Shown: positions 48,919 through 61,860, counted from the first letter of the stretch. The stretch is 64,000 nt of DNA from Zygnema cylindricum (GCA_037447655.1 JBBHKE010001355.1:1-64000), one strand, 5' to 3'. Notes: generated by a model from the letters alone, not told the origin. Numbers and translations are program-made.

Positions 48919-51900
48919 TTATGTTGACCGACAGGTGTCGTCGGACCAGGCCAGGGCCAGGTGTTGTTGCATGTCGAGTCGGTACATCGCATCCGTATAA
49001 TCTTTTCCGACCGAATCAAATCGGAGCATTTCACTATAGAGGGCACCTTTCGTATTTTCCACGAGTCGGGGCCACTGCCTTTCAAGCTGCAAAAGACAAA
49101 AGAAGAAAAAAGAAAAAAATTGAGAAAGGAAAACGCGGAAAAGGTCATAAAAGCTTGAGAGACATTTGGGCGTTATTAATTTGAACATCCCTGGATCTTA
49201 AAAGAACCTAAATATACTCAAAATTCATGCTTTCTAAAAAAGAAGGTACAAGAAATAAGTGATTTATTTAAATTCGCTGACACAACACAAGGTAAAAAAA
49301 GTAAGGAATATATTCGTATCAATATACAAAGAATGTTGACGGTAGAGAATTTGAAAGTCCAGTCACTTCAGCTTTTACGAATAACGATCCTGGAAACGGT
49401 TATATAAGAAGTTGCATAAAAAATATTAATTCATCAGTCCCATAAACTTCCGGACATAGCTTTTAATAGACAAAAATTTCCACCGAGAGTCGATTGTGTG
49501 GGTCTCACGAAGACGATAACGGTTAAAATAACGTTAACATGTATGATGAGGACAACAACCACGATGACTACAACTAAAATGATGATTATAGTCTTTTGTC
49601 TTACCTGCTGGTCAATTAAAATATCATTTCAGTGATGATGACTGAAAGGGATACGATATGATTACCAAAAATGATGATGATGATGATGATAGGTTGTTTT
49701 TGTCCTACCTGCTGGTCACTTAACGTATCATTGGACAAAAGCTCGACCACCTCTCCCATGGTTGGCCTGTTACCAGGAGAGGAGCGAAGACAGAGGAGAG
49801 AAGCCGCTGCCATTCGTCGAAATGACGGCAAATGGAAATCGCTGAGTCGAGGATCGACAAGTTCTAAGAGTTGTCCCGACTCTAAATGAGGTTTTGCCTG
49901 AGGACAAAGTAATATAGAAATCTTCTCGTCAGACAACTAATCCCCCGGAACAAAAAAAACGTTCCCAAACCACGAAACAGTATAATTTCAAAAAGCACCC
50001 CAAACTAGATTCAAGAGTCGTCCTGACTCTAAACGAGGCTTTGCCTGAGAACAAAATGATTTACAAATACAGAATGATATGCAAATTTTCTCGTCAGACC
50101 AATAAACCCAAGAAAAAGAATAAGCATAAAACCACCAATCAAAGAAAAATAATCGTAACAGTTTATTAGGCAAAAAGCAAGCATACAAAACAAGTTTCAC
50201 ATTTTAGTAAGAAATACCAAAAGAAAGCCGGAGTGTCATGATATCCACAATACAGACAGATGTCTATCTTTCTCATTCTTTATTCATTTCAAGTCCATAA
50301 TGTCCATAATGTATTATTTGTCCAAAAAGAGAGACCTTTATTGATCTTACGAATCCCGTCATACATTTGGGATGGCCACAAAACCAGCAAAAAATGAAAA
50401 AGTGGTAGATCCAATGATATTGCAGCGTTGTATATTCTATCAAAAGATTTCTTCCAGGAAAGCTGATTTACGTAAAAGTGAAAATGAGGCTACGAAATAG
50501 AAAGCTACAACGTAATACTGATAAGTGATACAATAGGAGTTACAGGGCAATCATCCCAATTACATACATCATATTTCTTACCTCATTATCAGTTGTTGGT
50601 TAAAAGTTACTGATATGTATCACTACTTATTATATTTTGTTCATCAATGAATGCACAACAAACATGACATCTCCTGACCAGTAAAGTACACCCTTGGGCG
50701 TTAAGAATTACTTAGCATGAGGACTGTTTTGACGTTAACGACTATATTTCCGTCCAAATGACGTGGACGATTGTGAATTGCAAAATTAATTAGCATTGAG
50801 AAAGAAAAAGGCTAGTATTAGTAAGATGATTAAGTGTCCAGAGGGAAAACAAAACCGGGATGGAAAGCAGTGTCATTAAAGCTAATATTGATTCACAGTG
50901 TAGTCAAAACATAAGGAAAAAAAAAAAAAAAAACTGAGAGGCGTGCTACCTACTCACCCAGGTTATTAAATTTTGCTGCTTGTGTAAGTTTTCCATAAAA
51001 ATGGGACGTCTCCCAGTCATTATTTCCAATAACACCACACCGAAGGCATAGGTATCGGTCATCTCATTCACTTCTCCATACATAAAAAGCTCAGGAGCCA
51101 TATACCCCAATGTACCCTCCACAGGACCAGTTGCCGAGAAATCTCCAGTCTGAGGCACCCACTTGGCGAGCCCAAAATCTGCAATCTGCAATAAAGCGAA
51201 AATCAATTTCTGTCATAAGAACAGTAATGCTTTAAGTGAATGTAGCCTAACAAAAGAAGTGCAGTAAGATAACATTATATTATACTGCAAACTGCAATCA
51301 TGCGACGATAAAACAGTACACTGCTTAGAGTTAGTGAATAATTCGCGTTGGTTGATTAGAATTAACTACACTAAATTTTATTTTCCTGCGTGGCTCGTAA
51401 TGGGCCACTTAATTAAATAGCGTTATTAACACTAATTCATGATTTGAGGTCAAAAAAACACTCACGGGAATCAGAGTGTTCAACTCTAATAGTGATGGGC
51501 AATGTAATGCTTTAGGAAAATGTAGTCTAAGAAAGAAGAGAAGTAGTTAACATTTTATCTTATGGAAACCTGCCCAAACAGCAATGAATACTATTCCCGC
51601 ATGAAAGAAAATTAAAGTGTTTTGCGATTCCACGTCCATAGGACACCAACTGGGAAGTTACCAACAGCAAAGCAATGCGAGGAACAAATACCAATTGCAA
51701 AACTGGAAATTTAATTACATCGAATATGGACTGTCAATGTGTCTCTTTCAATTTTACTACTTCGTGTAAGCATTGACAGGTAAGCAATTAGAGACAGAAC
51801 AAAAGTTCGCAAAGCCAGAATTATGAAGATTGCATATCCAATGTGTCGCAGAAAATAAGGCGTTACAAGTTCTACTACTATTAACAAGTTTTTCAATTAT

Positions 51901-54900
51901 TAAAAAGTTTTATTTTTATCAACCAGTTCTATTATGCGTTCGTACCTGAGCTTCCCAGTCCATCTTCAAAAGAATGTTAGCCGTTTTCACATCCCTATGA
52001 ATAATTCTCCTTTGGTTTCCACTATGCAAATGTGCCAAACCTTTAGCAGCCCCTATGGCAACTTTTAATCTCGTATTCCATTCCATAGGAGGACGTTTTT
52101 GACTATGAAGATTTCTTTCCAGACTCCCACGTGGTAACAACTCATATATCAAAAGGTGGTTTTTCTCTCCAATCGAACACCCCAATAAGGAGAGGGCATT
52201 CGGATGGTGGACATGACTCACTATTCCCACTTCTGATAGAAAATCGACTTCTACTTTTGTCTTTTGCGAGAGGCGTTTCACAGCAATGGGGAAACCACTA
52301 GGAAGAACACCTTTGAATACCTCTGCAAAGCCCCCTTTTCCTACCAAATTCTCCTTTGAGAACCCATTAGTAGCATATTCAATTTCACTGTACTGAAAGA
52401 ATTTAAGGCCGCCGGCGAATTCTGGTGATGGGGCTTTCCATGGTATCGTAGTAGACGACAATTTCCTCATTAACACCGTAACTTCTTTTTTATCCTCTGC
52501 TTTTGTTTCCAAAGAGGTGACATCTTTTTTCCTATCTTCGATATCCTCCAAATCTGAAAGCGCGAGAGATGCGAGAAGGGAAGACATTCGCATAGGTCGT
52601 ACAAAATATTTTTCCTCCTTTTCTTCAAAATTTCCTCCGAAAGAACTTTTGTCCTCTTTATTTTTCTCATCCAAAGTTAAAGAATTCGCCAATAAATCAG
52701 CGGCAGAGAGAACACTTGAAGATAAACTGTACCCTGTTTCTGTTGTGTTGCTTTCACCTGAAGAAACGTACTGAGTAAAATTTGGAGAGCTTTGACCAGA
52801 AATCATCGAGGAAAGAACTCCTGACCTTTGCCGTATTAAACCTCCAAGGCCGGCCATAGCCAACCAAGATCCTTGCCTTACAAGAGGTTTTACTCCTGCG
52901 ACGTTATCATCCCATACAAAGTTCGACATGCTCGAAGATGTCCAATGAGAGGGCTCCCTTTCAGACCCCACCTTTTCTAAGAGCGCCGCGTCACTATTTT
53001 CCACTCCAATGCCGGTCTTAAGTCCTTCAATGGTCTCAACTAATCCATTTTCATCAGCTTTACTACTCTTTAGACTCTCTAATTTCACAAGGATTTCGGG
53101 CCATAATGATGGCCCTTCGATGTCCGGAAGGACCAGTGTCAGTTCAGGTTTAACTGATGGTTTTTTACATTCTATTTTCCCTACCTCTCTCTCCTTTTCT
53201 TTGTGGTTGCTGTATTGAAACTGACTAAGTCTTCTCGGCGTCTTCTCGTTTTTTAGATGTTGCCCAGAACGCCTGTCCCTTCCATCTGTTGAGTTAGGCG
53301 AGCATAAATTCTCTCTCTCTTTTGTTGATGACGTAAGGATTTCCCGAGACCTGGATATCAAAATTTCCTTCAAATTCTTTGGAGAGTTTGAGAAACCAGC
53401 CGGGCTATTTGGGTTCCAGTCTACTGTCATGGAATTCCAGTCTACATCATTCTCGTTAGCTAGTACTGTGTTTCCATCCACGGTATTATTGTCTATATTA
53501 CCCCCATTTTCAAATAGACTGGGGTTATTATAAGATTCACTATTCTCAAAACAACTTCCATCAAAATCTAGGTCGTCGTCTTTTAACTCGAAGGAGGTTG
53601 AGAAAGTGAAAGAGGACGAAGTAGGAGTACTGGCAGCTGAATTTGCCGTCTCCTTCTCTTTCGGAGAAATATCGGGACTCCATTTCTTACTTCTTAAGAA
53701 AGTGGGGCTACGAAGCAAGGAGTAATTTTCAACGTGAATGGAATTACAATCGACAGATAAAGACCTTTTGTATTTGGTTTGTAGCTCAGACGTCTTTCCA
53801 GAGATTAAATTTTGGGCCAAATCTACTACTGATCGAGGAGATCGAAGAGGATACATGGATCCAGACGACTTGTGTAAGATAGAGCCTCCAGAAACGATAA
53901 GGACAGTACATCCTTGGGGAGCTTTTTGACAACAATAGCGACCAGGTCCAGAAAGTTTTCTGTTCACACCCCAAAAAAAAGGCGGGGAAAAAGGGAATGT
54001 TTAGTGTTAAGATAGGTTACCGAATTAAAGCAAAAGACTTGAATCAGCAACCAGAGCATTTTTCTTCTTAAAACAAAATGAATTGTATATTTACCGAAGG
54101 TTCCTGTTTTAATCCACAAAATAGAAATATAGCAATTTAAACAGCCTCCTGAATTCCATGAGAGATAAAATGAATACATAGAGAATCATAAATTTCTACA
54201 ACTTTTTGCTGGGTTGATAGCAAGTTTATGGAGCACAATGGTTACAGCAAGTTAAGATTCAGTAGTAAATTTTTTACAACAAGTTTAGTAAGTTGAAATG
54301 CAGAATGGATTGTTTCACAGCAATGTTCATAAGCTACGCTAGCTTAATTTTCTACAATCGTTAGAAAATTTCATGGCCTTGATAGCAAAAATACCGCAAT
54401 ACCTGTAATAATGAACTTTTCATAAGCATTCAGAGACTTATTCAGTAAATATCATGGGTAAAGTTCACAAGACCCAAAGTTCAAATGGCCAAAAATCCAG
54501 GCAAGTCATTCTGGATTTTTCTTGATCACAATTGCGTACGGTGTTTTGGGTATCAACGATATATTTTTTATGAGATAAATGGGAAGTAGTGCAAACGGCT
54601 CGCAAGACATGTACTTGTAAGAACTGAAGATGGCACTTAAGGGGTAACAATTAATTTAGTGTGAAATAAATTGTTGGATTGTTCAAATTGCGGGAAATTA
54701 CAACGTTCATTGTTCAAACGGGTTTACAGTAATGCAATTGAACCGTGAGCAGTGGTTCATTATTACAGGTATCACGGTAGTTTTGCCGTAAGTTAATTTA
54801 ATTGTTAAGTGAAGTCTGATAAGAAGCTCCATACACAGAAGAAGCAAATTCGACTGCATTTCCACATAAAAAGTCCAGCAATATCCGCTACAACGATGAT

Positions 54901-57159
54901 TAGATACCCAACCAAAAGAACTTTCCAATAAATAGGAAAAGATAAGAACACAAAAGGAAAGCCAATGGAAAACACCATTGACCAACAGCAAGCCAAAAGC
55001 CAACTCATATAGTCAACAGCTTCATTCAGATGTAATATCCCGCACGAAACCCGATTATAAAGAGTCACTCTGACACATTACAGTCTGCAGTTTCCAACCA
55101 TTATAGAAAAGACTCAAAGAGTGGTAACAACTTCAACGAGACCCGCAAAAAGGAGCTGAGATAAAAAAAATTACCATAGAAACATCAAAAAGCGCAGTAA
55201 CGGCTTCAAAGAGCCCCATGCAAATCAGCAAAGATCAAACATTTATCATAGAAAGATCAAAAAGCGTGGTAACAGCTTCAAAGAGATCCACAGAAATGAG
55301 CTCTCTGAGAAACAAAACCTCACCTGGCAAACGACTTCCTTCCGGAGGATCCCACTACGAGTTTGCCTGCCATCAGTGCTCCAGCTTCAGCCACGAGAGC
55401 TTTTTCCACACTCTTGTTCCAAACAATTCGAATCTGAACTGAAATCTGCAATGTAGACCAATGGAGTGCTTAGTAATGAACAGTATAAATTTTCCACCCT
55501 CTTGTTCCAGACAATTTGAATTTGAACTTAAATCTGCAACATAAACCTATGAAGTACTTAGCAATGAACAGCAACAGACACCAACAGACTACTTAGTTAT
55601 TATAAGTAATTTCACATAAACTGTAACTAGTAGTAACTAAAATTTACATGTGAAATTTTCACCTGGCAAAACATCACTTCTATAATATTATCCAATGAGT
55701 CTGATGAAGTAATGCAAAGTAGAAGAGCAGAAGAAAAAACAAACCTTTGATCCTTATTTATGGCCACTTACATCACCGAGAATTACACCTTACATCGCTG
55801 TTGTACTTAGAGGATGATTAATGCTAAAACTAGTAGTAACAACTATACCAAATTATGTTTTGTCACGTGGCTCATTCTGAGCCTCTTAACTAAACAGTGT
55901 TATTAACACTAATTTACGATTTCGGGTCAAAAAATCCGCAAACAAATTAGTATCATTAACTTTCAAGCAATGTAAGGCGTAGTAAACCAGCAGAAATTGA
56001 AAAAAATAGAGAAGAGAAAAACCTGCATATCTCGACAAATTCGGCGGTGGGGAGTCAGTAAGTGGGCTATCTGCTGTGAAGCTTCCTGACGATGAGTTTC
56101 CCACCAAGTATTTTCCAGAGCCTGGGCCTGTTTTTTGTCTCCACCTAATAAAAACAAGAGCAAAAAGAGGATTTGAAGCCTGTAGCTTAAAAACAACAAG
56201 AAACTTGAGGACACAGGGGATTCTAGTATACAGGATCCTGTTGTTATCATCCAGAATCATGAACAGATTCACCATAACTGGCTTCAGAAAATAGGAAAGG
56301 GGCCTCAAAGATCTCCGAACTGTTGGACAAATATGCGATAAATGCAGATAATAGGACAAAAAGAGTGAGGGGAAAGCAAAACTGATCATGATGTGAGATT
56401 TACATAAAAAGGTGAAGTGCAAGAACGTAAGAGATGTGCAGACAACCAATCGATATTTTTATGAGATAGGATTTCCTTTCCAGCAAAGGAGACGCACTGA
56501 AATGTGCAAACCATAATGTTGGAACCATAATGTGGTATACATATTTCAGTGTGTAAACTGCCTAATCACATTACATAAAATGTACCATATGTGCATTTAA
56601 CGGTTAAATATGTGTATAAATCGGGCTACTCACACACAATGTTTACATACCTTTATACACATTAGTATTTTTAATGTGTGAAAAGGTATGGAAACATTCC
56701 CAAGAAGTAAATTAAATCAGCCCGATTTACACACATTAATGTGTAAAAAGTTATGGAAACATAGTGAGTGATTAGCCCATGGTTAAATTAACATATGGCT
56801 AACCACATGACATGTTTCCATACCTTATCTCACATTAACACTTCAGTGGAACTGACAAAATATAGTAGAGAAAGAGACATTTGGAAACCTATAACGTGAA
56901 AAAGGGACAAAAGGGAAAGAAGAGTCAGAAGAAGAGGGAAATATATGAAGGGGGGTAATGCAGTGTAAGACAGACGGAAGAGAAAGGTGTGGGGAGCGGA
57001 GAGGAAAATGGAAAAAAACGGAGATTAAATCACAAGGATGTGCCAGCAGTCCAGATAGGGGAGGGAGAAAGAGAGAAGTAGAAATATGGAGAGAGGCAGA
57101 AATACGGAGAGATTATCGGCCATCAGATTTCTTGTATGTGCGTGTGTGTGGTGTGAGTG

Positions 57160-57200
<41 letters not shown>

Positions 57201-57203
57201 TGA

Positions 57204-57268
<65 letters not shown>

Positions 57269-57611
57269 CATGATCCACGAGAGAACGCGGAAAAAAAACA
57301 AAAAAACAACTGTGCGTTTTATGGAGGAACATAAAAAACTGGGCAAGAAATACAAAAAAAACATAAAAATTGAGCAGACGGAGAAAGTAAGAAATTGCCA
57401 AAGAAATACAAAAAAAACATAAAAATTGAGCAGAAAACATCAAGAACCGTGCATTACATGGAAGAGGAGGAAGAGCAGGAATACTTGTCAGCACGTGCAG
57501 CACCACCAGCTGATCCTGATTGGTCAGAATGTTCTCCATTACGAAATCCACTGTCTCCTGCCCTCTCAGACTGGGAGTTACTGCGACCACTACAGCCTGC
57601 CTTTGCTCCAT
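48919..57611 (-). CDS. Receptor-like cytoplasmic kinase with N-terminal universal stress protein domain (7 exons)
   Basis: Exons from the 5' end are 57611-57485, 56144-56023, 55445-55324, 53959-51946, 51185-50958, 49897-49709 and 49086-48919, giving 989 residues with GT-AG introns. Residues 1-150 form a UspA-like domain: AVVVAVTPSLRG, LVVLHVLT, KLVVGSSGRKSF and QGCTVLIVSGG. A Ser-rich, acidic linker of about 480 residues follows. The Ser/Thr kinase domain has GKGGFAEVFKG from 664, the ATP-anchoring AVK Lys at about 685, HRDVKTAN with Asp about 780, DFG at 798-800 and APE at 825-827, so the catalytic residues are present. The tail ends RLDMQQHLALAW, matching the QSHLNLAL tail of plant USP-kinases. 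Ligand and substrate are unknown. The ATG at 57611 opens the USP strand; charged low-complexity sequence lies upstream. Confidence 0.9.
49590..50105 (-). repeat. Partial copies on both sides of kinase exon 6
   Basis: About 100 bases covering the acceptor and first 40 bases of exon 6 (about 49853-49948) recur at about 50004-50105. That upstream pseudo-exon encodes AKPRLESGRLLNLV in place of AKPHLESGQLLELV, then runs into a stop. Downstream, a 33-base copy of the exon end and donor lies at about 49598-49630. Both copies are diverged and are not used in the model. Confidence 0.8.
51317..51506. mobile_element. MITE-like element in kinase intron 4
   Basis: The left end reads TACACTGCTTAGAGTTAGTG and the right end CAACTCTAATAGTGATGGGC followed by AATGTA. 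Inside are GCGTGGCTCGTAATGGGCCA and GAGGTCAAAAAAACAC, the same order as at 35741-35914. Confidence 0.8.
55816..55985. mobile_element. MITE-like element in kinase intron 2
   Basis: It contains TTATGTTTTGTCACGTGGCT, CATTCTGAGCC, AGTGTTATTAACACTAATTT and TTTCGGGTCAAAAAATCCGC. Its terminal parts are diverged, so its limits are approximate. Confidence 0.65.
56510..56850. repeat. Cluster of inverted repeats in kinase intron 1
   Basis: AATGTGTGAAAAGGTATGGA and its near reverse complement TCCATACC...CTCACATT alternate several times. The related AAATCGGGCT/AGCCCGATTT pair adds a further inverted copy. The cluster could fold into a large hairpin. It may be the remains of nested MITEs. Confidence 0.7.
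57162..57265. repeat. (GT)n followed by (GA)n microsatellite
   Basis: About 60 bases of GT repeats run directly into about 42 bases of GA repeats inside kinase intron 1. The Cys-Val, Arg-Glu, Thr-His and Ser-Leu open frames here are artefacts of the repeat. Confidence 0.95.
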
Positions 57612-60021
57612 ACTTTGCTCCTTTCGCTTGCTTCTTTCTCTTTCTCGTCCCTCTCTCTCCTTCTCCTCTCTCTCCTCCTCTCCCTCACCTTCTTTCTCAC
57701 TCTATATTTTTTCCTTGTCAGTCTCCTCTAGTAACTTCACAGACTGCAACTTTACCTAGATAATCAGAAATATACTTCAAAAAGGTGTGATAAACACATT
57801 CAATTGAGAGGTATAACTAAAAGAGGTGTATAAACCATATTCGAACCAGAAATGTTCTTATGTAAACACAATCAAAAGAGAAAAATATACTTAGAAAAGG
57901 AGGATAATACACAGTTTTTTTAGCTTCTCGGCGCGCTTCTCTCGTCCTATCTCTTGCTCTCCAGCCTCTAATTGTCCATCCCTCTCCCTCTCCCTCTCCC
58001 TCTCCATTAGAACCTCGTAACTGCCTCTGCCTCCAACTGTCACCTGGAAAAAGATAAGTAATGGACAAAAGTACAGTAGGAGGAACAGTAAACCAGGAAA
58101 AAAAAACAAGAGATCGAGGAGAATCGTCTATAGACAAGAAAGGAAGGGAAGTTGGACGGACAGAACGAAGAAGCTGAAATATGAAGCTAGCCATGACTTT
58201 TATGTTGTAGCTTGTTTTCTTGCAAGACAGTGACCGAGACTTGCCTGTGAGCTTTGAATGAAGCAAATACTGAAGTATGGTTGGGATGGTGGCCTCCAGC
58301 TGGATGATTGAGCAAATCTTCGAAACAGGTACAGTCCGCATCAAATCCCATCGTGTTCTGGTACAATGCACAGTTTGTATTATACTGAATCTGATTTGAC
58401 TGACATCTGACTGGAGTCTACGTGGAATACGCAGTCGTACATGCGAAAGAATGAAATTTAATGAACATGTTCAGACTTGCGACTGCGTCGCACAGCCAGT
58501 AAATATTCAGACAACTTCGAACGTAGGATGTCGAGCACTCTGCACATACAGATATAATCGTACGGTTTAACGATGCGAGTGAGTTGCAAGTCCACCCTGT
58601 GAAAGATAAAACAGTCGCAGCAGCAGTCGCACGACATGTCCCGGTTGAGCTCGCGAAAACGCTGGCAAGTACATACGGACAAAAGCGGAGAAATCTGAAC
58701 GTTTTAAACAAAAATTCAAACATGGAGAAACGAGGGAAGCGTACAAGATGTCGGTAAAGGAAAGTCCCAGTGCCCCCAGGTAGTAATCCAAAATTCCTGA
58801 TATAGGATATTGGTTGTAAACAGAAAGCTCCAGTTTTCGGGTTACAGTACTTTTCGGGTACAGTCTTTTCGCCGTCCAGATGGTTATCCTGCGACTACAA
58901 AATTCTCAAAAATTATGAATTGTCGGGCTCTTGCCTGCCAGGCGGTTTTGTGCCAAAGAACAACTCCAACGCAATTTTGGCCGTCAGATTTCGGACGCCA
59001 AACAAACCAACGAAAAAAAGAAGACAAAATGGTTATTGAAAAGAAAACACAAGTCTGCCGTACAGGATGCGGTCAGTATGACATAATTTTGTCTCCGTTG
59101 ATGGTCGGTTGAGAGTGGTAAACTGCGACTGCATTTTTGCGTGACGGGGCTCGCATGGGCGGAATTTATAAAAACAAACGAACTTTTTGTCTCGTCGTGG
59201 GCCTTTTGGTCGACACATTCGGTAAGAAACAAAGAACACTCGCTACCAGACAAAACATCTGAAGCAGTTTTCTGCAGATTTTAGATTATCGTAGCTGGTT
59301 GTCGGTACCCGGGACGTTTTGTCGTTATATCTCCATAAATAGTGCATTCGAAATCCATCTTCGATCCAGTCAACCGTCGAGAATGTAAGATTTAGCACCC
59401 TATATGTACAATTTATCTATAAATTAGCCGATTCGCAAATAACCACTTGCTAATAACGACAAAATACTATATAAAACAAAGCATTTCCTAGCGTCGGTGT
59501 GTACTTTTAGCCCTGACGTCAACCGCGGGTAGCCGACAAGCCATCCATGATATCCTCCTAGAAGCAGGAAAAAATTAGGAACCAGCCGACAAAGTGAAAA
59601 ATGACCGTAGTGAGGTGCCAGATCGACAAGCTCCAGTTGACACCTGTCAAAAATCATGTGCATATGTTTGCCAAAGATAGACTGTCTGTCATTTTGAGCA
59701 TCAGCAAATCAATAAAATATTCTGGTAAAGATGGCTCCTCGCAGGAACGATTCTGAAGCGTTTTCCAGAGGCGTTTTAGCTTTGGGCGGCATACAAGCAA
59801 TCATTGTGAAGAATATTTTATTTTTTCGGTTTCCCCAAAAGGTCCCGCTTCTGGCGAGGGAAAATCTGCGAATACATTCGAGTTTTCCTGTGGCCGTACT
59901 CGAATCATATCTCTATGCTCCATCCATGTACAGTAATAACAGTTTGACGGAAATCCCAGGTCCGTAGGCTGTGAAAGACGGCCGGCAAATGTGTATGTTT
60001 AAGACAAAAATATTGGTATCC
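57612..60021. other. 5' flank of the kinase gene and gene-free sequence
   Basis: About 2.4 kb contains the putative kinase promoter and 5' UTR. A polypyrimidine tract lies at about 57630-57720 and a CTCTCC tract at 57980-58010. Several open frames of 70-180 codons occur on both strands, but none resembles a family I know and several owe their length to low-complexity sequence. Confidence 0.5.
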
Positions 60022-60531
60022 AGTACACCGCGAATCGTAACTAGAGTAAATTACTATAGTTCAGTCGCTCGAAATTTCGACTCTATCACATGAAATAGAG
60101 TAGATGATTCTATTTTTTTCATTATTATATTTAAGGTAAAATTTAATTAGCGTTTTTAATTCTAATATAGGTTCATTTAAATAGTGTGGAGTACGGACAA
60201 CCTTCGACCGTACACAATTGTATTTTATTAAGTAAAAAAGTACAAATAATGATTTAATACAGGTCGTTATCATGTAACTGCGTTTTAACAAATCACGTAG
60301 TGCAAACGTCATAGTGACGATAAACTGTACATTTTGCCAAAATTTTAACGAATACCTTATTTACAGTAGAGGATATTAGCGTGCCAAATTAGAGTACTAA
60401 ATAAATTAGAGTAAACTTCATAGTTGAAACAGCTCTATCACATATATTAGGGTTAATTACTCTGATTTTTTTTTTTAGTTTTTGTACTATAATTTTTACA
60501 TTACTCTAACTACAATTCACTGTGTACTGGT
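60022..60531. mobile_element. 510-bp TIR element related to the MITE family
   Basis: The left end CCAGTACACCGCGAATCGTA and the right end TTCACTGTGTACTGG, with CTAGAGTAA and TTACTCTAA further in, are imperfect inverted repeats. It is the longest copy found here. It is AT-rich and contains no convincing ORF. Confidence 0.7.
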
Positions 60532-60611
60532 ACCAATGAAGAGTTATAGCGCCATACCTGCAAAAGTGTCGTGCGAAACGACGTTCAAACGTTTTTATCG
60601 AAGCTTAGGGT

Positions 60612-61020
60612 ACGGTTCCATGTACATGTAACTTAGAGAACTTAGGCTGCGGCCCCATGTAGTTGTAACTTAGCGTACTTACTTTGTATTTTAGCGCGGA
60701 TCCGGCGGACCAGGATTTCAAGTGTCTCTATGTATTCTCTCGAAATTGGGAACTTAAGTTTGTGACGATTCTATACGTCGACAACGCCCGTGACGGCTGT
60801 CAACGTGTACATATCTCTTTTGTCGCACCGTATTTTTCGAAACTTTTCGAAGCGTCGCACAAATGCATCGTAATTTTTGAAACGATTTGGTTTGTCTCGC
60901 GTCTTCCTGTGACATCGTAGACGTAGAGTTTTTACAGCCATGGGCATGCCATTGCGTTTGCCTCTCCTATTCGGCCGCCATGAATGGAAAAATAATTCTT
61001 TACGCCCTTGCAAATTTTTT
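60612..61020. repeat. Dispersed repeat family, copy 2 (related to 36581-37030)
   Basis: It carries two diverged versions of the 93-bp unit's start (TTCCATGTACATGTAACTTA and CCCCATGTAGTTGTAACTTA), then TTTTAGCGCGGATCCGGCGG and the TATACGTCGACAAC block. It ends near GACATCGTAGACGTAGAG and TTTGCCTCTCCTATTCGGCC, in the same order as copy 1. Confidence 0.75.
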
Positions 61021-61734
61021 TTTCCTCGCGCGTTTTTTGTATTCTTCCCAACGTCACTTAGCTCTCGCACGTGCGGTCACCTGAGCACTGTGCGACCCTC
61101 CCCTGCTGCCGCCAAAGTTGTGTCGCTGGTGCTTTCCCACGCATCGTCCCTCGCCACCACCACAATTGTAAAGGGCGCGTCTTTTTTTTTTTTGTTCAAC
61201 TGCCGAAATTCACGCATCTATGACTCTGAATATCTGCATATGTGCATATGATATATACATACATATGGATCTTCAGTTCTCTGTGGATGCTCTGTTACTA
61301 TTTTTTTTTTTTTTTAATTTCCACCTTTTCATATATTCGGTTATAGTGTGATTATACCTAATATATTAGTCTGAAACCTGCCACAAAACTCCAAAAATTG
61401 CCAATAAGCTCACAAACTCACATTTATTTGGAAATCTGGAACTTCTTCAAGAATATTTTTTTTCATAAACTCTTGCAAATCTAGGCAAAACGTACCAGTA
61501 ATTGTGCTAATAGATTTAAACCTGACTTTGTTTAAAATGCCAAACTCCCACACTTAATCTCTATGTCAGTTCCGGTTTAATATCTAACCCTAAATTGGGA
61601 GGGGACATGATAGGTGTAAAAATCTCTGAAGTAACTAGTTGCAATTTACTAATTAGTTGTATTTAGCTGAAAATAGCATCTACTCTACATTATGTATTTG
61701 GGGAATACAGACTACATTACAGCTTCCTCTCCAT

Positions 61735-61860
61735 CCCCTCCTCTCCCCGCCTCTTCCCGACCTCCCCCCTCCCTCGCTCCCCCCTTACGCTCCATCTCCC
61801 TCATCTCCCTCCTCCTCCTCCTTCCTCCCCCCTCCGCTCTGTCTTTCTCTGTTGACTCTG
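61735..61860. repeat. C-rich polypyrimidine tract
   Basis: CTCC/CCCT sequence of about 125 bases lies here. Pro/Ser-rich frames on + and Glu/Arg/Gly-rich frames on - are compositional. Confidence 0.85.

Noticed and set aside
55886-56449. 187-codon - strand frame overlapping kinase exon 2
   Set aside because: Kinase exon 2 is read in a different frame, which continues the USP domain. This longer frame spans intron and MITE sequence.
57025-57364. Ser-Leu/Thr-His and Arg-Glu rich open frames
   Set aside because: These come from the GT and GA microsatellites in kinase intron 1.
57905-58048. Possible upstream exon of the kinase gene (acceptor near 58049, VTVGGRGSYEVLMERERE...)
   Set aside because: It has a fair acceptor but contains a GAGAGG microsatellite, does not resemble a USP N-terminus, and no matching donor/acceptor pair to the ATG exon at 57611 could be fixed. 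The model starting at 57611 is already complete.
59731-59967. 78-codon + strand frame starting MAPRRNDSEAF
   Set aside because: The start looks plausible, but there is no recognisable domain, no clear splice context and no conserved neighbour.
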